Positions 1 to 10,200 of a DNA stretch of 64,000 bases are shown here, piece by piece. Position 1 is the first letter of the stretch. Every line of letters starts with the position of its first letter. The DNA is from Diaporthe sp. PMI_573 (Eukaryota > Ascomycota > Sordariomycetes > Diaporthales > Diaporthaceae), in NCBI GenBank assembly GCA_021399435.1, contig JAJTUP010000025.1, forward strand, positions 744,001-808,000, read 5' to 3'. A program made the translations under genes and the position numbers. The notes below the pieces were generated by a model. The model did no database searches. It saw only the letters and a list, made by a program, of their open reading frames with translations, and was not told where the DNA came from.

Positions 1-963
1 GATGGGGTAGGGGGGAAAGTATCACAGCAACTTCAACCACTGGTTCACTGCAGCCTTTCCATTGAGTCTGGCTTTATGCCGCTTCAAATTTGATCATACA
101 CTTGAAAGTGTGTCGAATACAAGTGTATCACATCTTCTTGAGGAACGAAATTCCAAGCTCACTGGATATCTCCACAATATTACTGAATTGACTGCTTGTC
201 CATCCCAGCTGGACCAGGTTGATCTTCTGCCAAGCCAAGAACCTGAGGTCACCCCACGTGTGCGTGCCTGTCAAATCTCAACATGCCTGAGATCCACCTG
301 GTGGACCCCTGTGACATTAAGCCTTGTGCTCAGAATGTGATCTTGTACATGTAATGAACCATCAACTGTTGTCAGGCTCAAAGTACGCACTTCTCTAGTT
401 GGACGGTACATTCTGTCTGAACGGATCAGCTTGAAACTGAAGAACGAACTGAATTAGCTGTGGTTGGCTTCTCCAGATAATCAAGTCACCGAGTAGATGG
501 GGGTCAGCAGGTAATGGAGACGTCTCGGCTAACACACTAACCATTTTTGTGGTTCAAACCCCGATTCTTAATCTCGTTGTTTACCGCCAGCCCTACACCT
601 GACTTCCGGTGGCAACATACGATCCACCCAAGGTATCGGCCCACAATCGTCCCCGTCCGGAATGCAGGGATCCGGGAAACGGATCCTCACAACGGACGGT
701 ATATATGACCAGTATCCGCCGCGTTGAATGGCAAAGGGTGAGATAGTTGAAGAAATTATCTAGCGTCCCTTTTGATTTCGAAAATTCTTTTCCTCCCAGG
801 CTCGACTATTGTCGACTTGTAATTTGACGACCTCAACCCTAATCACTGTCGCCCGCATACATTTGAGCGCGCCCCATCGCAACTCTCAGAAGTCAGCCGT
901 TGCGAAAAGCCAGAAATCCTCATCCAACACTCCACTGGTCACCTAAAGGAGCCCATTGTCAAC
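1..963. other. Gene-poor 5' edge and promoter of the small membrane protein
   Basis: No reading frame here looks like a conserved protein; the 92-codon frame at 62-340 has no recognisable motif. The last 300 bases look like a promoter and leader: a TATATATG element near 700, pyrimidine-rich stretches around 780-800, then a leader running to the ATG at 964. Confidence 0.5.
700..707 (+). promoter_or_regulatory. TATA-like element upstream of the 58-residue gene
   Basis: TATATATG lies about 260 bases upstream of the ATG at 964. Fungal leaders of this length are ordinary, so it is a plausible core promoter. Not tested against any transcript. Confidence 0.35.
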
Positions 964-1140
964 ATGGCCAACAAAAAGCCCAGTGGCGCAGAAATTACCG
1001 AGGAGGAGAGAAATGACCCCAATGCAGCATGGGAAGCGACCATCACGAAAGGGATGAAGGAGACCGAGTCCGAAATGTTCCTGCAGTGGATCTCCATCAT
1101 CATGATAGGCGTTGCTGTTGCCGGGTACATGTACCTATGA
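964..1140 (+). CDS. 58-residue probable tail-anchored membrane protein
   Basis: This short intronless frame runs from an ATG in good fungal context (TCAACATGGCC) to a TGA. The first 40 residues are hydrophilic and charged, starting MANKKPSGAEITEEE with a second acidic run KGMKETESE. The last 18 residues form one hydrophobic segment (WISIIMIGVAVAGYMYL) that ends at the stop, so the layout is that of a tail-anchored protein with its N-terminus in the cytosol. There is no signal peptide. I do not recognise the family. A small subunit of a membrane complex or an ER or mitochondrial outer-membrane protein would fit, but nothing in the sequence decides between them. The acid-rich head followed by a clean membrane helix makes a chance frame unlikely. 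An extra upstream exon cannot be excluded. Confidence 0.6.
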   Translation: MANKKPSGAEITEEERNDPNAAWEATITKGMKETESEMFLQWISIIMIGVAVAGYMYL

Positions 1141-1619
1141 AGAGAACAGGCGGATGTCATGCGGCCGTCAGGAAAGTGAAATCAACGAAAACCAAAAAGG
1201 GCGACAAATTTACACGGGTTTTGGGTCGGTGTCCAGAGACCAATCAACGGGAAGTCGCGCTTTCGGATGCTTGTGGATTGGTAGATAGGAGGACTGATAT
1301 CGAACAACGGCAAAGAGAGATGTGCAAAGGCGGAGGAGCCCAAAGTGAGGGGCATGCATAGAACAGGTGCTACTGCATGGTCACATGAACAGTGCCGTAT
1401 GGTGTTTATGATTAGCTGCTCTGTCTTATCAGATCCAATTATCGAAAATAAGGTGGCATTACCGGTTGCCCTATAAGTAATGTATATGCAAAACTCCAAG
1501 ACCATCTACAAAAACCCCGCCAGAAAGAGCCGAGTTTTGCCTCATGCCAATCAACTTCCGTTTCCGAATTCTATTTCATGGCTCATGTCAGCTTTTTCAA
1601 ACAATGCTCCTGTAGCCTG
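1141..1619. other. Intergenic, convergent 3' ends
   Basis: This stretch lies between the + strand small gene and the - strand CDF gene and should hold both 3' untranslated regions. The overlapping 107-110 codon frames have no motif. Confidence 0.5.
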
Positions 1620-2986
1620 TTAGCTTGGCTGCATAGAAATACTTTGATCAACGTCTGGCTTAGATGCACTTACTGGCTTGTGACTCGTTTCATAGTCTAT
1701 GTGGACGTAAGCCCTTTCCACCGAGGGAAGCTTCTCCAGCTTGATCTGCAATGCCTCCGCGACATCGTGCGCAATCTCGACTCGTTCATCTTTGTTCATG
1801 ACAACGTCGACCTCGGCAATCAACCGCGGGCCACAATAATAGGCGCGGACGGTGTCGATTTGCTGTATCTCTGGGGAGTGGGTCATGGCTAGAGGGGTGA
1901 TTGTCAGTTCAGTACGTTACAAACTCATCGGATGACTCCACAGCGACTCATCCGAAGGTCAAGAATGGGGTAGAGAGATTTACCGATGTAAGTGATCAGC
2001 CGCAGCGTTTCGCGCTCTGCAGACACCCCGATGATGAGCTGGAATTCGTCATATGCCGTGTGTAGCCACAGCCCAGCTATGGTGACAGACAGTATGGTCG
2101 CACCCATCGGATCGATCCACCAGCGCAGCTTACTGCCTCCAACCGAGGTCAGAATACCAAAGCCATTGAGGAAGAGATCGTTTCTGTGGTCCCGCCACAG
2201 AATCTCCACCTGGGAGAACGTATTCTTGATGGTCCAGCAGTACAGAAAAAGGCAGAACTTGGTGAAGAAAGCCGCTGATACGGATAGGATGGAGGGCAGA
2301 AAGAAAGGCCGTGTCTCCGCGGCAGAGCCTTTTATGAACGTCTGGAGGGCCTGGACCAGGATCACGACGGACACGGTGAACATGACGAACGAAAACACGA
2401 TGTTGCCCGCTGTGGAGATGCGAGCCCTGCCGACCGGATATTTCGTCGGGCTCGCTTTTGTCACCGTCCGGTGAGCCATGTACAAGAGGAGTCCCGAGAA
2501 CGGGTCAAAGCACGAGTCGACCATGGTCGTGATCAGCGACAGAGACCCTGACGAGATAGCGGCATAGAGCTGCAGCCCGGAAAGACAGACATTGGCGCCA
2601 AGACTGCCTTTGACGGCGATTTGGTATCGGAGACCGGAAGCCTCTTGAGTGTCCTCGAGTGACTGCTGGTGCTGCTCAACAGGCTTGAGGAACGACCTGA
2701 TCTCCTCATTCTGCACCTCGTAAAATTCCTTGACTGGCTTCTCCGGATGGATCGAAATCTTGCGCTTCTTCTCCACCTGAATGGATGAGATCTCCGAATC
2801 TGCTTTTATCAGAGGCGATAGCCCCAGCGGATCTGAATGCGAGGCTACCGGAGCTTCGACATCTCTTGCAGATCTGTTTGATCGGAATTGGGAGGCCAGG
2901 GATCTGTGGCTCCGGCGACTGACCAAAGCTCGGGAGAGTGAGCTGAGGGGGAGCTCGGTCTTTTGTTCTGGCTGGTTGTCTGCCAT
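1620..2986 (-). CDS. Cation diffusion facilitator (CDF) metal transporter
   Basis: Two exons, 2986-1984 and 1888-1620, joined over a 95-base intron (GTAAAT...CTAG) give 423 residues. The first 115 residues are a Ser/Arg-rich cytosolic tail. Membrane segments follow from about residue 123. The paired metal-site motifs of the family are present: DSCFD (residues 157-161) in the second helix and HRND (267-270) in the fifth. The C-terminal domain begins in exon 2 with QQIDTVRAYYCGPRLIAEVD and ends near VERAYVHIDYETSHKP, the usual dimerising domain of fungal CDF proteins. Family members exchange Zn, Mn, Fe or Co ions for protons across organelle or plasma membranes. The metal cannot be read reliably here, though DxxxD in helix 2 recalls Mn- or Fe-linked members. 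Length is normal for fungal CDFs and no damage is visible. Confidence 0.93.
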
Positions 2987-3912
2987 GGCTGGGGCTTGGA
3001 GGATTAAAATTTGCCACTTAGGCCGCAGGTGTCATGGGCCAAACATCCTGTCAAAAGCCTTCAGATGGCACCTCGCTGACATTTATATGCCGCGAACACC
3101 ACTACGAGAAGAAGCTCGTCAGGTTGCCTCTGGCGCGGTCGGAGCTTCAGTAATGGCAAGTACTGTCGACTATTAGTTAAAACATTGCCGTGCTAAGGGG
3201 GAAGATGAAGCGGTGGCCACCTGCAGCTTGAGGGAGCTTGTATCCTTGGCTTCAACTTGGCGAAACTTAGGGGACCGTTTCCCTGGGGCTCCCGAGCGTA
3301 TGTTGACCCGCACCGCTTGGTTCGGTCTCGGCTCTAATACCTTAGTCAAGGCTTGGACAGCTAACTGCGTTCTTGGTCTTCTCGGCAGACTCCTGACAAC
3401 AGCGAAAATGTCGCGCCCAGGGCTGGGCTGCGTAGCTAAGTTCACAATTTCTTGGTGACTTGCAGCAGTGCAGCAGCACATAGTGCTTCGGCTTCGCTCT
3501 CGCGGATGATGGCAAGCGAAAAACCCCACACCACCCTTACGTGCACATATAAGTTCTCGGAGCTATTGTGCGGTGGTTGACTAGGTATGCAGTTGTGTTT
3601 ATTTGACCTGTGAAACAAATGCCGGCGGAAACAATAGTTGCGACATCGGACAGTGCTACGGGCCCGACTCCCGAACGTCTTGGCTCGCCGTCGTCAGCCA
3701 CTTGTACGCCCGACAAGAGGCAACCCATCCACATTTCAGTGTAGAGCTATGAACACGAGCCTGAGAGGGCTGTAGAGCAAATCAAAGAGGTTTCTCGGCG
3801 GTGCAGCGCTGCCGATATCACCTCGACGAGTAGATATGATGCCAAAAGTCCAGGTCGACATCTTGCAATCTGTTTTCACTAACTGTTCGTCTGAATTCTC
3901 GATGGCTCCGTG
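2987..3912. other. Intergenic between CDF gene and NmrA-like remnant
   Basis: This holds the CDF promoter (- strand) and downstream DNA of the NmrA-like remnant. Overlapping frames of 65-131 codons share no family features. No repeats seen. Confidence 0.5.
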
Positions 3913-5028
3913 CTATTCTGCCTCCACAGCAGTCCAGAATGACTGCAAAGCATCAACTAAAGACTCATCCCCGCGTTTTGCATTCGATAAGTCGTTCATC
4001 TCATTGACCAGGAAGCCCCCCGGTAGGAACATCCGAGTCATTTCGACGAAATCGCCCACGAGACTCGGCGGAAGGAAACCTGAGAAAACCCCTTCCAGGT
4101 CCCTCTGCTCAATAACGCGAACCTCAATTTGTTTCCTAGTCACCTGTTCAAACGCCTCCTTGACTTCAAGCACACTAAAAATTTTCGGTCCATGAAGGTC
4201 GAATAACTACATGAGGATTCTTCTCGAGGGGAGTACCGGCTTCTAAGGCTTCCTCAGCGCAAATTCTCCCTCTGTCTCTAGCAGATACCTGAATGAGGTT
4301 AGAAGAGAATCTTCATACAAATCAGGCTAGGTCCTCACCATAGGCAGTTTGTAGTCCAGTTGTCCAATAATTGAGTAGATGTGAGGGGGATCAGCCTTGA
4401 TCGTATCAATGGCAGATGCCCAGTTCTCCATGAAGTAGCAAATTCTGACAAGTAGAACCTCGGGTGCGCAAGTTTCGAGAATTCTCTCGCAGTTGTAATC
4501 TGTTCGGACCTCGCCCTAGTGCAATGAGTAACTTGTCCATCACCAGTCGAATATCAGCCTGCACTAAGCAAAGAATTATACTTACGTTGCCGTGCAAATA
4601 CTGAACGCCCATGCTTGACACATAAACAACGCGTTTAACGGTGCCTGACCTTTGTACTGCGTCTCGTACCTTTTGGGAAACGACTTCCCCAAACGTGATG
4701 TAATCAGACCCGTCCAACTTGGGTGGGGTCAGGGTGATGATAGCATCAGAACCGCGGAAGTCCAGAGTCGCACCATCTGTCAAATCCCCTTGCACTGCTT
4801 GAAAATTTGGATGCGTCTTGAATTCGGCTGGGACTTTGGCCAAACTGCGGTACACACCAGTCACCGACTGTGATGAGGGTTCTTGAAGTAATCGTTGAAT
4901 TGCATGCCTGGAGGTTTGGTCGAGACCGTACTCGCCCCTGTGTCACAACGAACCCCCTCAAGGACAAGGATGCTACAGTTCCACCACACAATGCCGTGCT
5001 CCTTGCCACTGGCATAGCTATGTGCCAT
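3913..5028 (-). pseudogene. NmrA-like NAD(P)-binding protein, probably broken
   Basis: Several exons of an NmrA/isoflavone-reductase-like protein are readable: about 4940-4586 (RHAIQRLLQEPS, ITLTPPKLDGSDYITF, VKRVVYVSSMGVQ), 4515-4339 (GEVRTDYNCERILE, ENWASAIDTIKA) and 4288-3913 (ICAEEALEAGTPLEKNPHVV, then SGFLPPSLVGDFVEMTR). The introns 4585-4516 and 4338-4289 have proper GT..AG ends. Two breaks appear. In the last exon the frame reading EKNPHVV must shift by one base near 4200 to enter the frame reading LHGPKIFSVLEVKEA, with no room for an intron. At the N-terminus the strand reading SILVLEG (just before 4950) is in a different frame from GEYGLDQTSRHA, and no clean nucleotide-binding GxxGxxG motif is formed. 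The family acts as redox sensors or reductases in the cytosol or nucleus. A sequencing error could mimic one break, less easily both. Confidence 0.7.
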
Positions 5029-5793
5029 ACTAGGATTACTATTCTACCAGGGTCGCCACAGGACCCGGACGACTGAGAGTCGGTCTTTGCAAGCCGGTAA
5101 TATGCACTGAAGACTGCCTCTATCACATGATTGGAGTCGTCCGGGCGACGTGATTAGGCCTTGGGCAGACCGGTGAGGCCTTTTTGAATTTCTCGTCTCA
5201 TGTAAAGCCGTCTAACCACCCTTTCCCTGTACGTGATCTACTGGATGGCCAACTCGAGCTGCAGGAGGGGCTTTTGGTTGAAGTGGTTCCATTTTTGGCT
5301 ATCCCGTTGGGCTCTGCCATGAGGCAGCCGCGGAGTCGGCCGTGGTGTAGAGACAAGGTGTCTGTCTGTTGAAGATCTTCGTCTCAGGCGAGAAAGGGAG
5401 GGCGTTGAGTAATCGGAGCTGAGCCTTGGCTGTGTAACTGTGCCAGCCACTGCCTCTGGCAACAGCCAACACAACGCTGAGATTTTGCAAGTTGCTTGAT
5501 GGCCAAGCATACACAGCATGGAAGTGAGCACACAACGGCCCGAGTTTCCCTGCCCACACCCCTCACCAAGCAGGGTTGGATTGGTGGCCGGCTGCTGGCG
5601 GAGGCATCACCTTGCAGCGGCCAGAGACTCGGGGGTGGTCCTCCAACACTCCGCATCCACAAATATCCGTCTTCGCCTTACCTTGCTGGCTTTTGCTCCT
5701 TGCCTCTTCTGACCTCGCCCAAGGACAATTCTGCCGATGATAGACCATTTTTGCCAATAACAGAACAGCTTTGGTCATCACCAGCCACCGGCA
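5029..5793. other. Intergenic, promoter side of the F-box-like gene
   Basis: This is shared upstream DNA of the NmrA-like remnant (-) and the F-box-like gene (+). Many short overlapping frames occur on both strands because the stretch is GC-rich and has few stops; none resembles a known family. Confidence 0.45.
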
Positions 5794-7653
5794 ATGATCA
5801 AGACAGAGTATAGCCCGCACTCCCTCCCTCTTCGTCGTGCTCCTTTGGCTGAGCCAGGAAATGATGAGACCCTGCTATGGCACATCCTCCCCAACGAGCT
5901 GAAGATCAAGATCATGCGGCAGTTTATCCCCTGTGCGCCTATCACCGACTACGACTACCAGCCGGGACAGGCGACCCGGCGCCCTGACAACGAGCCCTGG
6001 GTATCTCGGCAGGCGCTAGCTGCGGCCTGCCTGACGTCAAGGCAGCTCGAGACCATCTGCAAGCCCCTCCTATACGACTTTGTTGCCTTGAAGGACTGTA
6101 GGGAGCTCCTATGCCTCCTGCGCTCCTTAGCGAGGAATCCGAGGCTACGAGACAGAGTGAGCCGGTTTGCCTGGGTCTATACCATCGGCGATATCGACAT
6201 CAACCAGCCTATAGTCGACATGGGCCCGATGCTAGAGGGGCTGGTTGCGGAGTGCTGCGCTGTATGGCCCAAGACCGCCCGCGACATCATAGTGGCCGAG
6301 CTCTTCCAGCTCCGCCAGACGGACCCGACGTCCTTTTCTCTCTGGAAAATACTCGGGGTAGTCGTTGGCACGCTCCCCCGCGTCCAGAATCTCTTTCTCA
6401 CTCATGGAGGCCTCCAGGTCGACTCTCGCGGGTTCAACTACACCGCCGAACACGACGCCATAGTTCAACTCTTGACTCCGGCACTCCTGCCGGCATCTGC
6501 GATAAAGGCCGCCGTCACGAGGCAGGATTTCGATAGATCAGCCATGGCAGGCTCTGCCGCCCGCATTAGCCGGCTGAATCCTCAGTCTCTGCTCATGCTC
6601 GAAGAGATCATTATAGATTTGTGCGACAAGGCGGTAGGCTTTATTATGACGGAAATGAAAACCGCGTGGACCCTATGGTTTTTGATCCTTAACTGCCGCC
6701 GTCTCCGTCGGGTGGTGCTGAAGGGTGACGTCAGTTTCAACGAATTGCTGGACATAAGATATTCCAGCTATCCAACTCCGGCAGCGTTACTGTTCGGCCC
6801 CTCGCGAAACCTCCAGCAGCTGCCGCAACCTGTCGGGGTCACGGTCCAGGAACTCGTCATGCACAGGTTAGGGGTAGTTAAGTGGGTATTCCTGCCGAGC
6901 ATCTTCCCCAACCTCGAGAGGCTAGTCACAGTATTCCAGGACGGCGAGTGGCGGTGCCACCCCAAGCGGCCACCACCTGATATATCCTCAGTCCTGCTGC
7001 CACCGGATCTGGGGCGGTCCATCACCAAGTACCAGGGCACGCTCCGCTCGCTAACGATAACCGGCTTCCTCAGTAACAATGGCAAGACGACAAGCAAGGG
7101 CTACAGGAGCAATGCCGACATAGGCCATACATGGGCCATTACAGGTCTCCCGCCCCTCCTCTCGCCAGGCCTGCCGCAGGTACCACTTACCGAGCTTACG
7201 ACCGACTGTGTCTGGCTGTTCGGCCGCGAGGACCCTTCGACGGCCTACGAGGTCCCCTCGCTCCTCCCCTCATCTCTTGTTAGCCTCCATCTTATCGACT
7301 ACTGGGCTGTGCCTGTCGATGAGGAGGTAGTCGAGAGGGGAGAACGGCTCGGCTACTACCCTGTGTTCCCGTCTAGTCTAACCCCTCTACACTTTCTGGA
7401 AAAGGTATTTACAATACTCCACAGCAGCTGCGCGGTGGAGCATGCCCAGCTGAAGCACATTACGCTATCGTCGCCTATATTTGACGAGACCGGCCGCTGG
7501 TCTACGCCGGATACGCAGCCATTGGACAGGGCCGACGTGTGGTTGTGGAAAGAAAATGTTAGCAATACCTTTTCGCAGATCGGGGTCTGCTTCTCCTTTA
7601 CTACAATGAGGGAGCTGGAGAGAGACATAAGATCCTCCTGGACGCGCATGTGA
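5794..7653 (+). CDS. F-box-like domain protein, 619 residues
   Basis: One uninterrupted frame of 620 codons starts with MIKTEYSPHSLPLRR. Residues 29-45 (WHILPNELKIKIMRQFI) look like an F-box: the LPxEL core followed by an amphipathic helix. A second conserved piece, AACLTSRQLETICKPLLYDF (about residues 75-95), matches the part after the F-box in many fungal proteins. The rest is Leu-rich with irregular repeats and no enzyme motif, as in proteins where it recruits substrates to an SCF ubiquitin ligase. Lack of introns is common for large fungal F-box families. No signal peptide or membrane span is seen. The gene sits directly beside the AT-rich repeat block that begins near 7.7 kb, yet its own base composition is normal and GC-rich, with no premature stops. 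The substrate is unknown. Confidence 0.75.
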   Translation: MIKTEYSPHSLPLRRAPLAEPGNDETLLWHILPNELKIKIMRQFIPCAPITDYDYQPGQATRRPDNEPWVSRQALAAACLTSRQLETICKPLLYDFVALKDCRELLCLLRSLARNPRLRDRVSRFAWVYTIGDIDINQPIVDMGPMLEGLVAECCAVWPKTARDIIVAELFQLRQTDPTSFSLWKILGVVVGTLPRVQNLFLTHGGLQVDSRGFNYTAEHDAIVQLLTPALLPASAIKAAVTRQDFDRSAMAGSAARISRLNPQSLLMLEEIIIDLCDKAVGFIMTEMKTAWTLWFLILNCRRLRRVVLKGDVSFNELLDIRYSSYPTPAALLFGPSRNLQQLPQPVGVTVQELVMHRLGVVKWVFLPSIFPNLERLVTVFQDGEWRCHPKRPPPDISSVLLPPDLGRSITKYQGTLRSLTITGFLSNNGKTTSKGYRSNADIGHTWAITGLPPLLSPGLPQVPLTELTTDCVWLFGREDPSTAYEVPSLLPSSLVSLHLIDYWAVPVDEEVVERGERLGYYPVFPSSLTPLHFLEKVFTILHSSCAVEHAQLKHITLSSPIFDETGRWSTPDTQPLDRADVWLWKENVSNTFSQIGVCFSFTTMRELERDIRSSWTRM

Positions 7654-8921
7654 CGGCCCGGAATGAAATTATCGCAGCCAGTACGTGTTATGTTGGGGTT
7701 CTGGGGAAACTGTTTCCATATGTTTCAATGTCTGAGGCCACAACTGTGAATTTCTGGCTAAATAGATTGCAAGACTCGCTAGTAGAGTTAGAAATTTAGC
7801 ATCTTTTATAGTATTAACATTCATTATATTTCTTTTTAACATCTGATAGTGTGTCACGAATATGAGTCACAGATTGTTGAATGATCAAATTCAGGTAGTT
7901 GCATTCTAGCGCACCTAAAGTTAGTTCCCGTTAGTGTTGTTTTTCCGCTTTAGCAACCTTCATTCCCTAACATTATCTCATAGATCGAAGCGCTGGAAGA
8001 GACTCGAGTCGAATATTAGCTGTCTGTTGCCGCGTAATAATGCTTTATCTGCTCTTAGAAAACCTCTAATTATTGAAGAGTTCCTCAACGATATTATATA
8101 CAATCTCAATGCACTTGAACATCTTCGTCCCTTTTCTAGACGAAGTGAGTAGTATAAGCCCCACAAATATGTTGTGTCCTTTAATCCACACTCACGAATC
8201 GTTAATCAGTAGACCAAATATTTATGCACGGATCCTTCGGGTACGTGCCATCAGTGTGCTGCCGGCAGTCGTCCACGCATCAGTCGCAGGGTCTGCCATT
8301 GCTTTTCTTTTCACGGCAGATGGAGGCATAGTATAAAGATTCGTCACCTCGGGGGTGAAAGACTTTGAGATACTCTCGTTAAAAGTAAATTATCTCCAAA
8401 ATTATGGACGCAGATTCTACTCTTTCAATTCTCGTAGTGCGTCAAAACCGCTGGCAGCGGGTCTGAACCCAACTCGAAGTAACCAACGCAATAGTCTAAT
8501 AAAATACTTTATTTGTTGGTTGGGCACGTAAACGAGTAATTACTCGAAGGGGTTACCGAAGTGGCTACTTGATAGCTTTAATTCGGTGGTTCTGCCTGGT
8601 GTGTTGCTTCTGGCTGACCCCTTCGTGGGCGGCAAAGCGCCCAAGTAGGGTGCAGCCAGAAGGCTGACTAATCTACAGTGTACACGGGCCAGCAGTTGGT
8701 CCAAGCGTGGCTATCAAGTGGCTGCCTAGGATAACTAAGCAGCTATCCGTAGCCAGCCAGCCAGAAGTGGCTAGCTGTAGCGATCTGTTTTAGACTAACG
8801 CCTTCAGCTATCGCTATTACCAATTCTATACTAGCAGTTTTCTACTTTTAGCCAATTCCTCCAAAAACGCGTTTTCTTCTGTATTATATATATCTGGTTA
8901 TATGCTTTATTATATATTTTA

Positions 8922-9056
8922 GTCCACGTATCCCTCTACCTAAATAGTTACCTCGTTAGTATTAACAAAGCGTTCTAAAGCTTTATTTGGAAATACCTTC
9001 GTTATAACATCCGCAAGATTATTGTCGCCGTTTATCTATTATACCTTATTAATTTC
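8922..9056 (-). mobile_element. Ty1/copia retrotransposon fragment (end of RNase H)
   Basis: Read on the minus strand, this stretch gives INGDNNLADVITKVFPNKA, then ERFVNTNEVTI, a stop, and VEGYVD. This matches the C-terminal end of fungal Ty1/copia polyproteins, where an INGxDNPADAxTK-like segment closes RNase H. There are two stops just before INGDNN and one before VEGYVD, so the element is dead. The flanks are extremely AT-rich and no clean long terminal repeats could be traced. Further 5' in element order (higher coordinates) a similar piece, TINADNNLA, can be read near 9390-9420. Confidence 0.7.
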
Positions 9057-9110
9057 CCGTCATTTATATACTTAGCGAAAAGATATAATGTTAATTATAA
9101 GTCTCTTTTT

Positions 9111-9251
9111 CTTAAAATAGCCTAAAACATCGACTTACGGCTACTAAACTTATCTTTTGGTACACACGCCCTATAGGCACTTAGAGAAATCTAGTGCCAA
9201 GTCTAGGGTAACTCTCTGCGTATAGCGCCTACACAAGTATTTCCGTTTAAT
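9111..9251. repeat. Diverged repeat, RIP-mutated copy
   Basis: About 140 bases aligning with 10047-10200 in the same orientation. The shared core GTCTAGGGTAACTC and the ends CTTAAAA and TTCCGTTTAA are intact. Where the other copy has CA, this one has TA at about eight places (for example CAGCCCA becomes TAGCCTA and GGCCACCAAAC becomes GGCTACTAAAC). That is the classical RIP dinucleotide change. Confidence 0.75.
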
Positions 9252-9384
9252 ATATTATTATATTGCTATACCATTATATTGCCTTTAGTATAAGTATTAC
9301 TACTATTGTTGCTTTTTTAGTATTATTTCTAGTAATAGATGTTTATAGAGATTGCTTTATTGTTTTTTTTATATATATATATAT

Positions 9385-9425
9385 TGCCGCGAGATTATTG
9401 TCGGCATTTATTGTTATAATGTGCC
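9385..9425 (-). mobile_element. Second, shorter copia RNase H-like piece
   Basis: The minus strand reads HIITINADNNLAA, closely resembling the INGDNNLAD core at 8922-9056. It is too short and degraded to define ends. It may be a second insertion or an internal duplication of the same element. Confidence 0.35.
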
Positions 9426-10046
9426 TAATAAAGAGTTTGTTTTAGTATTTTTGTATAATAAAATGCCTAAAGAGTCGATAATTGCTTCTTTTACCCTCGT
9501 TTTAAATAATACAAGACGTTAATTTATAAAGAATTAGTTAGTAATGTTTTTTTCTTTTTCTGTCTTTATTATAAATAGTATAAGTAGAGGTTAACGTCTT
9601 AATTAGTTAATTGTCGTTAATATATCTGGCTTGCAAGGCTGTAAATATACTGCTTTTAATTATAGTATAGATATTATTCTGAAGGTTGGTGGATCGAATG
9701 GGAGTCAGGTAGCAGTAGGGTGCACTGAGGTCTTGTTGGGACGATTGAGAATGGTTCGGACAACTTTGCATTGAATTTGAGTGGGCTTCTGTCAGCCCTC
9801 CTCACAGTCCCTCCGACATCGTCTCAACCCTGGGCACGCTGTGGTTGGCTCTGGTGCGCAGATAGGGAGGCCGGAAAATTCGGCCCTCGGACCCACTATC
9901 TTTGGCTTTAAATAACCAGCCAACCCTAACCCTGACAGTAACCAAACTAAGTACAGATAAACTTCAGAAATCAGGCTATCTAACAAACTAGGTTACATGC
10001 TTTTTGGGTAAGAAATAAGGGGAATGCAGAGGTTCGAAGTTAGGGT

Positions 10047-10200
10047 CTTAAAACAGCCCAAAAAATCGGCTCACGGCCACCAAACTCATCTGTCAGCGCG
10101 CACGCCACTAGCAAAAAGTCTAGGGTAACTCCTTCCGTGAAGTCTAGGGTAACTCCCTACGTGCAGCGCCCACACCTAAATGAGCGTTTCCGTTTAACAA
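10047..10200. repeat. Diverged repeat, less mutated copy
   Basis: Partner of 9111-9251. It keeps CpA dinucleotides that are TpA in the other copy. It also contains an internal duplication of AGTCTAGGGTAACTCC (about 10117 and 10141). The pair may be LTR fragments of one element family, but the boundaries cannot be fixed here. Confidence 0.7.

Noticed and set aside
500..590. tRNA-like segment with GGTTCAAACCCC
   Set aside because: The T-arm does not pair properly and no D-arm, anticodon stem or acceptor stem can be folded around it.
9923..9934. Interstitial telomere-like ACCCTAACCCT
   Set aside because: Only about two units, which is expected by chance.
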